The notes beneath the pieces are model-generated. The model had not been told where the DNA came from, ran no database searches, and worked only from the letters and a program-made list of their open reading frames with translations. A DNA stretch of 5,335 bases from Treponema sp. (GTDB lineage: Bacteria > Spirochaetota > Spirochaetia > Treponematales > Breznakiellaceae): NCBI GenBank assembly GCA_031276685.1, contig JAISMQ010000017.1:1-5335 (forward strand), in the 5' to 3' direction. This document shows positions 1 through 5,335 of the stretch, one piece after another. Each line of letters begins with the position of its first letter. Within the stretch, counting starts at the first letter, position 1. A program made the position numbers and the translations under genes.

Positions 1-306
1 CACCCTCCCCTGCGGGCCGATAAGCGCCCCGCAGCTTAGGAAATCGCCGCCCGAAACCAGCGGGAACACGAGAAAAGTCCCTTCGGCGGGGGCTTCCAGA
101 ACGAATTCGGCCCCCAGGGGCAGCCCGTTTTTTACCGGGACGCCGCCCAGGACAAGCGCCTCGCCCCGCGCGGCCAGGATCCGGTTTACCCGCGCCGCCA
201 GTTCCCGGTTCCGGGGGGCTTCGGTAAAGAGCCAGAGCAGCCAGCCGGCCAGGAGAAGGCCCGCGATCCAGGCGGCGCATACGGCGGTGTTTTTAAGGTC
301 CCTCAT
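1..306 (-). CDS. rnfG: RnfG-like electron transport subunit, N-terminal part (cut by window edge)
   Basis: This is the first 102 codons of a gene running off the left edge. I translated it directly. It begins MRDLKNTAVCAAWIAGLLLA, giving a single membrane segment at about residues 7-29 and then a soluble, presumably extracytoplasmic region. That layout fits RnfG: one N-terminal helix and an exported FMN-binding domain with FMN covalently bound to a Thr in an SGAT-type motif. The diagnostic FMN domain lies outside the window, so the name rests on topology and on position directly after rnfD. The ATG overlaps the rnfD stop as ATGA, and a GGGGGA ribosome-binding site (313-318) sits 6 nt upstream. 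The region after the helix (ELAARVNRILAARGEALVLG onward) is only weakly RnfG-like. Another single-pass membrane protein cannot be excluded. Confidence 0.65.
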   Translation of the reverse strand, partial: MRDLKNTAVCAAWIAGLLLAGWLLWLFTEAPRNRELAARVNRILAARGEALVLGGVPVKNGLPLGAEFVLEAPAEGTFLVFPLVSGGDFLSCGALIGPQGRV

Positions 307-1295
307 CCCCGGTCCCCCGGCATATAACGTTCCGCGGCGCGGATCAGGGGGGTCAGGGCGTTGCCCAGGGCTGCGGCCGGGAAAGCGCCGTAGAGCTCCC
401 CCCCCGGGTAGCGGAACAGAAAGGCCAGAACCGCCGACAGGACGGTACCCAGCAGCATCCCCGAATAGGTCTTTGCCCCGGTTACCGGGTCGCAGGCCAC
501 GAGGAAGGCCGCCGCGAAGGTTCCCCCCGAACAGAGGCAGTACAGCACGTCCCCCTCCCCCAGGCCGCCCCCCCCGGGGAGCGCGCCGAAGGACCGTACC
601 AGCAGGGCATACGCGGCCAGGTACAGGCCGGGAATCCAGATCCGGCTGACCTTGACCGCCGCCAGCAGGACGGTCCCCAGGATCAGAACGGGGAGCCCCC
701 GGTCGGCGATGATCCCCCCCGGCCCCGCCCCCAGCAAAAGGTCCACGTAGCCCGGCGGAAGCTCCGCCCCCGTTACCGCGAAGACCGTCCGGTTGAGGAA
801 GGACCTGATGGCGGTATCGAGGGCCCCGCCGGGGCTTATGGGCTCGGGGGATTCGGAGAACAGGGCGGGCCAGGAAAAGCGGATAAAAAGCCAGGCCCCC
901 AGGGCCGGGTTCAGCCAGTTGGCCCCCAGCCCCCCGAAGCTGTACTTTACCACCAGCATGGCGAAAACCGCCCCCAGCGCGGCGTAGAGGGGGTTCGCCG
1001 TGTGGGGGAGCAGCAGGACCAGGACCATGGCGGAGGCTGCGGCGCTGCCATCGGCAATACTGCCGCCTGCAATACTGCCATTGGCGCTCTGGCCCCGGAG
1101 CCTGCCGAAGTGCAGGGCCAGGGCCTCCGCGCAGAGCCCGGCGGCAAGGGCGGCAAGGGCCGTGTTCAGGGAGGCGAAGCTGTCGGACAGGGCCGAGTAC
1201 AGAGCCGCCCCCAGGGCGCAGCCTGACACCAGCCACATCCGTATTCCCGTGGACCGCGCCAGGTTTACCTGGGGCCGCTGGTTCGGAACGGGCAT
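303..1295 (-). CDS. rnfD: RnfD, membrane subunit of an Rnf-type electron transport complex
   Basis: A 330-residue polytopic membrane protein of the NqrB/RnfD family, which carries FMN and takes part in ion-coupled electron transfer across the membrane. Visible family motifs are DGSAAASA followed by LLLPHT (82-98), KYSFGGLGANWLNPALGAW (117-135), YVDLLLGAGPG (183-193), ACDPVTG (267-273) and GNALTPLI (311-318). About nine to ten hydrophobic segments are spread over residues 20-318. The frame is open upstream to 1634, but that stretch overlaps rnfC out of frame. I chose the ATG at 1295 because it overlaps the rnfC stop (TGATG) and has AGGGGG 7 nt upstream (1303-1308). The covalent-FMN site expected as Dxx[S/T]GAT before the YLDL-like motif reads FAVTGAE (172-178), so both Asp and the flavin-accepting Thr are replaced. 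Residues 72-86 hold a pentapeptide repeat. The family is certain; flavin content is doubtful. Confidence 0.93.
   Translation of the reverse strand: MPVPNQRPQVNLARSTGIRMWLVSGCALGAALYSALSDSFASLNTALAALAAGLCAEALALHFGRLRGQSANGSIAGGSIADGSAAASAMVLVLLLPHTANPLYAALGAVFAMLVVKYSFGGLGANWLNPALGAWLFIRFSWPALFSESPEPISPGGALDTAIRSFLNRTVFAVTGAELPPGYVDLLLGAGPGGIIADRGLPVLILGTVLLAAVKVSRIWIPGLYLAAYALLVRSFGALPGGGGLGEGDVLYCLCSGGTFAAAFLVACDPVTGAKTYSGMLLGTVLSAVLAFLFRYPGGELYGAFPAAALGNALTPLIRAAERYMPGDRG
1048..1092 (-). repeat. Three 15-bp imperfect tandem units inside rnfD
   Basis: On the plus strand the units are 1048-1062, 1063-1077 and 1078-1092. The first two share the last ten bases (GCAATACTG plus the adjoining base class), and the third is more diverged. 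On the coding strand they give the pentapeptides NGSIA, GGSIA and DGSAA, at RnfD residues 72-86. The last unit coincides with the conserved D-G-S-A segment of RnfD, so the repeat looks like an in-frame duplication of the edge of a family motif. It lies in the loop just before a membrane helix. Confidence 0.7.
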
Positions 1296-2581
1296 CACGA
1301 AGCCCCCTGGGCGGAACAGATCGCCGTCGCCAGGGGAAGCCGGGACGGGCAGACCAGCTCGCAGCAGCCGCAGCCGTGGCAGCCCCAGCCTTCCGGGGAA
1401 TCGCGGCCGATCCTCTTGTAAAGCTCCTCCGGGTCCAGCCCCACGGGGCAGACCGCCCGGCATTCCCCGCAGCCTATGCAGTTCCGCGTGGTAAAGAACC
1501 CGGCCCGGCTGTCCAGCATGGCAAAGGCCGCGTAGGTTGTTTTTAGCACCGGCTCGTCCAGGTCCGCCACGATCCTGCCCTGCAGCGGGGATCCCCAGGC
1601 GGTACGCCGGGGTTTGCCCACGAAGCCCCCACATTCGGCGAAAATATCGCCGATACGGGTCCCTATCCGCGCCCGCATCACCTGGGGGTTCTTAATCGCC
1701 GATCCCCCCACGGCGATATAGCGGTCAAGCACGGGCTTCCGCAGCCGCACCGCGTCGTAGATAGCCGCCAGCGTGGCGGGCCCCAGGATCAACAGGGAAC
1801 CCAGGCTGGCCATCTCCCGCCGCTCGTAGTTCCGCAGGGCTATCTCCAGTTCCCGGCAGTTCCGCTGGGGGTAGCGCGCCCCGGTAAGGACGAGCGAAAC
1901 AGGTATGGGGCCGCCTTCGGTAAGCATGCCGCCGATCTCCTGGAGGAACAGCTCCCCCAGTTCCTGCTCCCGGTGGGAAAAGGCGAAAACGATGCGGCGC
2001 ACCCCCGCCATTTTCGCCGCGATAAGGCTCCCCTCCGCCACCGCCGTGCTCCGCTCCCTGCACAGGGCGTAGTCCGCCGCCAGCCAGGGATCGTCAAACA
2101 CGCAGCGGACCACCAGGGACCGGGGTTCCTTCCCGCCGCTCCGCAGCGCCAGCAGGTCCGCCAGGGGGCGGCCCGATCCTTCCATCTCCACAACCCCGTA
2201 ATCGGACGCGATACGCCGCAGCTCGTGGGAGGAAAGCCCCTCCCAGGGGAAGATCTCCTCCCGCTTCCCCAGCTTTTCAAACGTGCCGCCCATACGGATG
2301 ACCAGCGCCTCGATCTCCTGATCGCAGGCATTCCTCCAGGAAACCCGGCGAATCACCTTGCCGGGGACCGTAGCGTGGACGTTGACCTGCCCCCAGCCGA
2401 TAAGCATCCCCTCCTTTACCGTGTCCCCGACGGACACCACCGGCTGGACCCGGCCGCCCCCGCAGTGGACCAGCGGGACAACCGAAACAGCGGGGAGGTA
2501 GGCGACCACGCTGGAATCCCGGCGGGGGGCCGTATGATCTTCATAGGAAAGCCCCCCTCGGGGGAAGGAATACACTTTCAT
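1295..2581 (-). CDS. rnfC: RnfC, peripheral iron-sulfur subunit of an Rnf-type complex, with degenerate nucleotide-site motifs
   Basis: A 428-residue cytoplasmic subunit; canonical RnfC passes electrons between NAD(H), FMN and two 4Fe-4S clusters. The N-terminus has the FPRGG segment (6-10), then a lipoyl/barrel-like part with GDTVKEGMLIG and VHATVPGKV (52-76). Further family matches are RYPQRNCRELEIAL (236-249), GGSAIKNPQV (292-301) and IGTRIGDIFAECGGF (306-320). Two cluster motifs close the protein: C368, C371, C374, C378-P and C401, C404, C407, C411-P. The glycine-rich GxGGAGFPT segment reads EMEGSGRPLA (132-141), and the ECEP segment reads FDDP (162-165). These degenerate sites make NADH/FMN binding uncertain. 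The linker between the cluster motifs seems short. The ATG at 2581 overlaps the preceding stop as TAATG. Length is close to the usual size. The family is secure; the standard activity is not. Confidence 0.92.
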   Translation of the reverse strand: MKVYSFPRGGLSYEDHTAPRRDSSVVAYLPAVSVVPLVHCGGGRVQPVVSVGDTVKEGMLIGWGQVNVHATVPGKVIRRVSWRNACDQEIEALVIRMGGTFEKLGKREEIFPWEGLSSHELRRIASDYGVVEMEGSGRPLADLLALRSGGKEPRSLVVRCVFDDPWLAADYALCRERSTAVAEGSLIAAKMAGVRRIVFAFSHREQELGELFLQEIGGMLTEGGPIPVSLVLTGARYPQRNCRELEIALRNYERREMASLGSLLILGPATLAAIYDAVRLRKPVLDRYIAVGGSAIKNPQVMRARIGTRIGDIFAECGGFVGKPRRTAWGSPLQGRIVADLDEPVLKTTYAAFAMLDSRAGFFTTRNCIGCGECRAVCPVGLDPEELYKRIGRDSPEGWGCHGCGCCELVCPSRLPLATAICSAQGAS

Positions 2582-4137
2582 TACGCGGCTATCCGTTTAC
2601 CACCATAAGCTGCGGCCCCCTTCCCCCCGCCGGCGGGCAGCGCGAGCAGGCCCAGGGCCAGGAACGGCGGGATTATCGCGATCCAGCCGCCGGAATTCCA
2701 GGGCGGGGCCGCCGGGACGGCCCATCCGGCCAAAAAATCGGCCAGGTCCGCCAGGGGGAAGGGGGGGATCTCCGGCGCCGCCTCCGGCGGGCCCGGCAGG
2801 ATCCCCTCCACCAAACCGTCCTCCCCCACAGTGTAACGGAAATACGGCGAATCGGCAAAGGCGGCGCCCCCGCGGAGGGACCGCCGGGAAAACCCGGCCT
2901 GGTAACGGGCGTGATCCCCGTAGTCCTGCTCCGAAACCAGCAGGGGCCAGGGCGCCGGGGCCTGCGGCCCGCCCCAGAAACCGGGCGGCGGGTTAAGCAG
3001 GAAGGCAAGGCAGGACGCCAGCGCGAAGGGCGCCGGAAGCAGGGGCCGCCCGCGGCGCGGCGGCAGGATGGGCAGCGGCACGAAGCGGCAGGGGCCGCCC
3101 GCCGCCGAACCCGGCCCTTCGCCGTGTTGGCGATGGGCGCCCCGCGCCAAAACCCCCGGCGCGGCGCGGCATACCTGCATCCCCAGCCCGCCGAGGAACA
3201 GCGCGAACAGCGCCGCGCAGGCCAGCAGGCCGGGAAACGGGGGGATACGCCCCGCCCAGATAACCAAGGCCGCCAGGGGGGCCAGCGCAAGGCAGAACGC
3301 GACGTTAAAGCGGTAGGGCGCCGCCGTGAATTTCCCGCCCCGGATAGCGCGTACCAGGAATTCCCGCAGCGTCGGGGCCAGCAGCGCGCCCAGGTACAGG
3401 GCCAGGGCCAGAAGGGCGCAGCCCGGCGCCCCCCACAGGCTGACGGCGAACAGCGCCGGGGCCAGCAGCACGAGGAGGCCGGGCCCCCGTGGGGCCGCGC
3501 TGCCGGAACCGCCCTGCGCCCCCCCCCGCCGGGGGAAGGCCCTCCCGCCGGGGCCTGCGGCCCGCGCCAAAACCAGGGACGCAGGCCAGGCCGCCGCGAA
3601 GGGCAAAGCCCAGGGCAGCGCCCAGGACAAGCCCCAGGGCAAAGCCCAAGGCAGCGCCCGGAAAACCGGGGGCCGGCCTTCCCGTTTCAGGAACAGCGAA
3701 AAGGGCCGCCCCGGCTCCAGCGCCCGCGCCACCCTCTTTGCCAGGGAGCGTTCCGGGTTCAGGGCGGCAAAGGGGCCCAGCATGGCCCGGTCAAGGGGGA
3801 TAAAGAACCAGCGCTTCCCGTCCCGGTTAAAAAAATCCCGCAGTTTGGCGGCATAGCCGTCCCGCCGGGGGTCGAACGGCTCCAGCCGGCCCTCGTAGCC
3901 CTCCAGGGGGACCCGTTCCAGGCTGCCGAAGCTGTTCAGGAACACCCACTGGGAAAACTCCGACAGCGCCGGCCTGCCCAGGGCCCGTTCCAGGGCCAGG
4001 GCCGTCCCCCCGTCCGCCTCGTCAAAGGCCAGAACCGCGTAACGGGGAAGACCGGGGGAAAAGGATCCGGAAACAAACAGGGCGGCCGCTGCGGACAGGG
4101 AGCACAGGAACAAGGCGGGCGCCTGAATTTTGAGCAT
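2581..4137 (-). CDS. Large membrane protein of unknown function, cotranscribed with rnfCDG
   Basis: I do not recognise a named family for this 518-residue protein. Residues 5-24 form a hydrophobic N-terminal anchor or signal, followed by a soluble domain (25-160) with ordinary mixed composition, including FSQWVFLNSFGSLERVPLEG and NRDGKRWFFIPLDRAMLGPF. After a Trp/Pro-rich repeat (161-180) come hydrophobic segments near 181-195, 219-258 (probably two), 274-294, 300-322, 366-382 and 484-503. A second soluble stretch (400-480) includes YFRYTVGEDGLVEGILPG. Loops at 196-218 and 330-365 are low-complexity and G/A/P/R-rich. The gene starts 3 nt after the upstream stop and ends in a TAATG overlap with rnfC, with no clear ribosome-binding site, which suggests translational coupling. 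A role in assembling or extending the Rnf complex is an inference from position alone. A coding call is favoured over the long antisense frame because of coupling to both neighbours and coherent membrane topology. Confidence 0.85.
   Translation of the reverse strand: MLKIQAPALFLCSLSAAAALFVSGSFSPGLPRYAVLAFDEADGGTALALERALGRPALSEFSQWVFLNSFGSLERVPLEGYEGRLEPFDPRRDGYAAKLRDFFNRDGKRWFFIPLDRAMLGPFAALNPERSLAKRVARALEPGRPFSLFLKREGRPPVFRALPWALPWGLSWALPWALPFAAAWPASLVLARAAGPGGRAFPRRGGAQGGSGSAAPRGPGLLVLLAPALFAVSLWGAPGCALLALALYLGALLAPTLREFLVRAIRGGKFTAAPYRFNVAFCLALAPLAALVIWAGRIPPFPGLLACAALFALFLGGLGMQVCRAAPGVLARGAHRQHGEGPGSAAGGPCRFVPLPILPPRRGRPLLPAPFALASCLAFLLNPPPGFWGGPQAPAPWPLLVSEQDYGDHARYQAGFSRRSLRGGAAFADSPYFRYTVGEDGLVEGILPGPPEAAPEIPPFPLADLADFLAGWAVPAAPPWNSGGWIAIIPPFLALGLLALPAGGGKGAAAYGGKRIAA
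3519..3527. repeat. Nine-base homopolymer (poly-C on plus, poly-G in the coding strand)
   Basis: A run of nine C on the plus strand, read as nine G in the membrane-protein gene, within a low-complexity loop (about residues 204-208). Shorter runs of eight (568-575) and seven (714-720) occur in rnfD. Runs of this length can slip during replication; here the frame stays open through all of them. Confidence 0.9.
3601..3660 (-). repeat. Five 12-bp tandem units encoding an (A/G)L(P/S)W peptide repeat
   Basis: Five consecutive 12-bp units at 3601, 3613, 3625, 3637 and 3649. Units 1 and 4 are identical (GGGCAAAGCCCA), and units 2 and 5 differ at two positions (GGGCAGCGCCCA versus AGGCAGCGCCCG), so there is a higher-order period of 36 bp. 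On the coding strand this gives ALPW, ALPW, GLSW, ALPW, ALPF (residues 161-180), just before a membrane segment. Because 12 is a multiple of 3, copy-number change would lengthen or shorten the protein without breaking the frame. Confidence 0.92.
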
Positions 4138-4140
4138 ACG

Positions 4141-4629
4141 CTACAAAGACGCGAAGGCTATGGCAATGAACAAGCCCAGAAAGCACCCCACCGCGACTTC
4201 CAGCGGCGTATGGCCGTGGACTTCTTTAAGCGGGTGGAACTCCCCCTTCGTGTACTCCGACACCTGCTTCCCCAGCACGTTGAGAAGGCGCGCCTGGAGC
4301 CCCGAAGACCGCCTGACCCCCAGGGCGTCCCGGATAACCACCAGGGCGAACCAGAAGGAAATCTGGAACAGGTTGGACCCGATCCCCTCGGCAAAAGCCG
4401 TGGAAGCCGCCATAGAAGAAACCAGCGCCACGTGGCTCGACGGCATGCCCCCCGTCCGCCACACCAGCGTTTCCACCACGTCCCGGGCGCTCCTCTTGCG
4501 GAAGCGGAACAGCATAATAACCGTCTTGATCAGTTGGGCGCTTAAAAAACTCGTAACCGAGGCTAAAAAGATGGGGTTCTCTACAAACCCCTTGAACGGC
4601 AGGCCCCGCAGCGGCATAGGAAAGGGCAT
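4141..4629 (-). CDS. Divergent PAP2 family (DUF212) integral membrane protein
   Basis: A 162-residue membrane protein related to acid phosphatase/vanadium-dependent haloperoxidase-like PAP2 proteins; the biochemical role of this bacterial branch is not settled. Family signatures are clear and in order: NPIFLASVTSFLSAQLIK (18-35), RTGGMPSSH (58-66), IRDALGVRRSSGLQA (99-113) with LLN following, and GHTPLEVAVGCFLG (139-152). Hydrophobic helices lie near 19-42, 64-82, 87-101 and 141-160. Length is normal for the family. It appears to be the first gene of the operon and ends 3 nt before the next start. The start is ATG 4629 or ATG 4617 (residue 5); neither has a well-spaced ribosome-binding site, and an in-frame stop at 4660-4662 rules out longer forms. 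Homologues begin close to the NPIF segment, so either start gives a complete protein. Confidence 0.93.
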   Translation of the reverse strand: MPFPMPLRGLPFKGFVENPIFLASVTSFLSAQLIKTVIMLFRFRKRSARDVVETLVWRTGGMPSSHVALVSSMAASTAFAEGIGSNLFQISFWFALVVIRDALGVRRSSGLQARLLNVLGKQVSEYTKGEFHPLKEVHGHTPLEVAVGCFLGLFIAIAFASL

Positions 4630-4634
4630 GCCCC

Positions 4635-4663
4635 ATGATGTCCCAGGGCGGATTCGTTGTCAA
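4635..4663 (-). promoter_or_regulatory. Candidate promoter for the minus-strand operon
   Basis: On the minus strand, a perfect TTGACA (4663-4658) is followed after 17 nt by CATCAT (4640-4635), which matches four of six bases of TATAAT. Transcription would start near 4628, almost on the ATG at 4629, so this promoter implies a leaderless message or use of ATG 4617. A weaker alternative slightly upstream, TTTTGA (4708-4703), 16 nt and TATATG (4686-4681), would give a leader of about 45 nt. Confidence 0.35.
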
Positions 4664-4691
4664 TAACCCCGGGGCCGGCGCATATACCCGC

Positions 4692-4720
4692 TTGACGCCC
4701 CTTCAAAACCGGGTTATATT
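4692..4720 (+). promoter_or_regulatory. Sigma70-type promoter for the tRNA-Arg gene
   Basis: TTGACG (4692-4697) and TATATT (4715-4720) are separated by exactly 17 nt. Each box differs from consensus at one base. The expected start is near 4727, about 64 nt before the tRNA, so the precursor would carry a short 5' leader removed by RNase P. The surrounding AT-rich patch stands out from the GC-rich flanks. Confidence 0.72.
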
Positions 4721-4727
4721 TTATCCG

Positions 4728-4745
4728 GTTAGTGTAGTTAGTGTA
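4728..4745 (+). repeat. Tandem 9-bp duplication at the predicted transcription start
   Basis: GTTAGTGTA occurs twice head to tail (4728-4736 and 4737-4745). It starts right at the predicted transcription start of the tRNA gene. It could be a simple duplication or a pair of protein-binding half-sites; the sequence alone does not decide. Confidence 0.8.
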
Positions 4746-4748
4746 GCC

Positions 4749-4781
4749 GCCCGCCCCCAGACCAGCCGGTTTCGGGCGGGC
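4749..4781 (+). other. GC-rich hairpin in the tRNA leader
   Basis: GCCCGCCC (4749-4756) pairs perfectly with GGGCGGGC (4774-4781) around a 17-nt loop. It lies between the tRNA promoter and the 5' end of the tRNA. There is no T-run after it, so it is not an ordinary intrinsic terminator. It may protect or guide processing of the precursor, or be incidental to the GC-rich composition. Confidence 0.45.
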
Positions 4782-4790
4782 CGGACCCCC

Positions 4791-4864
<74 letters not shown>

Positions 4865-5133
4865 TGGCCAAGTCCCTGTGAAAACAAGGGGCCGGCGAAA
4901 GCAGACAGACAGACGGCGGCATTTTGACGGTTATGCCGGGTACTCGTGGCGGCGTTTAGCGTCATTAATTTTTCTACATTCGTGCCATCCTTCGCTACCT
5001 TCTTCATCTCCCCTACCCCCGAACGCGTCATCCAACTCAGCAGCCATTACCCCTCGCCCATGTCCATCGATTGCTCTTCAGTCCGCTGAAATCGCCCTGC
5101 ATTTCCCCCCGCGTTCCGGCCCGCGCCCCACCC
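4865..5133. other. Intergenic region after the tRNA, no gene recognised
   Basis: I see no convincing gene on either strand. A small hairpin with a GAAA tetraloop and one bulge (CCCTGT/ACAAGGG, 4874-4890) follows the tRNA; it lacks a T-run and might act as a processing or weak termination structure. A (CAGA)3 run is at 4902-4913. A 6-bp inverted repeat CGGCAT/ATGCCG occurs at 4917-4938. The stretch 4960-5060 is richer in A and T than the operon. On the minus strand two tiny frames join as TAATG at 5047, but their products resemble nothing I know. Confidence 0.5.
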
Positions 5134-5335
5134 GTGACGAAACAGGTAGTTTCCGAGGAATTTCAGCGATATTTGCCCAAATTGAAGCGGCTGAGGGTGT
5201 TCGGTGATATTAGTGAATCTGGGAAGCAAGCGAGAACCGGGCCGAGGCCAAGGCGATATACCGGATGCTCGGCAATGATGGCATTGACCGGGAGGAGATT
5301 CTCCGGGCGCACCGGGAAGCGACCATACGGCGCAT
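5134..5335 (+). pseudogene. Possible frame-broken coding remnant running off the right edge
   Basis: From GTG 5134 the plus strand reads VTKQVVSEEFQRYLPKLKRL then RVFGDISESG, which looks protein-like. The same frame stays open to the window end but becomes rich in R, G, P and T with unlikely codons. From 5217 another frame, which follows two stops, reads IWEASENRAEAKAIYRML then GNDGIDREEILRAHREATIR, charged, helical-looking and with G/C-ending codons like a real gene. A frameshift or small deletion near 5205-5225 would join them. No ribosome-binding site precedes the GTG. I do not recognise the family with confidence; the first part faintly recalls the N-termini of PD-(D/E)XK nuclease-type transposases. 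The second part could alternatively start a separate gene at ATG 5265. Confidence 0.27.

Noticed and set aside
807..839. PGGALDTA in RnfD as the equivalent of the SGAT flavin site
   Set aside because: The later TGAE stands at the right distance before YVDLLLG, so it is the better alignment; neither offers a proper SGAT.
1296..1634. N-terminal extension of the rnfD frame to 1634
   Set aside because: It overlaps the part of rnfC encoding its two cysteine cluster motifs, reads as R/G/P-rich filler, and the internal ATG at 1295 has a good ribosome-binding site and a TGATG overlap.
1973..2608. 211-codon plus-strand frame antisense to rnfC
   Set aside because: No recognisable motifs, and RnfC on the other strand is well supported.
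2911..4545. 544-codon open frame on the plus strand, antisense to the membrane-protein and DUF212 genes
   Set aside because: Its product is extremely rich in R, Q, G and P with no membrane or domain pattern; it is the mirror of GC-rich coding DNA. The opposite strand carries clear DUF212 motifs and coupled starts.
4931..5229. Two small minus-strand frames (60 and 38 codons) joined by TAATG at 5047, with GAGGGG shortly upstream
   Set aside because: The junction looks attractive, but the products have no recognisable features, and a plausible plus-strand coding signal overlaps the first frame.
4865..5335. CRISPR array, riboswitch or rRNA
   Set aside because: No regularly spaced repeats and no recognisable conserved RNA core were found.

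Overview
The window is strongly GC-rich and carries one tightly packed minus-strand operon plus a divergent plus-strand tRNA gene. Read in transcription order (right to left), the operon holds: a divergent PAP2-family (DUF212) membrane protein at 4629-4141; a large membrane protein of unknown function at 4137-2581; RnfC at 2581-1295; RnfD at 1295-303; and the start of an RnfG-like subunit at 306-1, cut by the window edge. The junctions are a 3-nt gap, TAATG, TGATG and ATGA, so the genes are almost certainly cotranscribed and translationally coupled. By the common Rnf gene order, rnfE, rnfA and rnfB would be expected beyond base 1.

Rnf is a membrane complex that normally couples ferredoxin:NAD+ electron transfer to Na+ or H+ movement. 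Family assignment is firm for RnfC and RnfD from fold-level motifs, but the cofactor motifs are unusual. RnfC keeps both 4Fe-4S cysteine sets, yet its glycine-rich and ECEP-like segments, which form the FMN/NADH pocket in canonical RnfC, are degenerate. RnfD keeps its channel-like motifs, but the covalent-FMN site reads TGAE instead of [S/T]GAT and the upstream Asp of the flavinylation motif is missing. Together with the uncharacterised membrane protein encoded just before rnfC, this suggests a divergent Rnf-like machine, and it is the main point of interest.

The right end (4630-5335) has a divergent control region, a convincing sigma70-type promoter, a tRNA-Arg(CCG) gene on the plus strand, and about 470 bases after it with no securely identified gene. 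The last 200 bases look like coding sequence interrupted by a frame change, possibly a gene remnant next to the tRNA.

Organism: a spirochaete of the Treponema type is my best guess, from memory that treponemes carry Rnf genes next to conserved membrane-protein genes. The base composition is higher in GC than well-known treponemes, so this is a weak inference.
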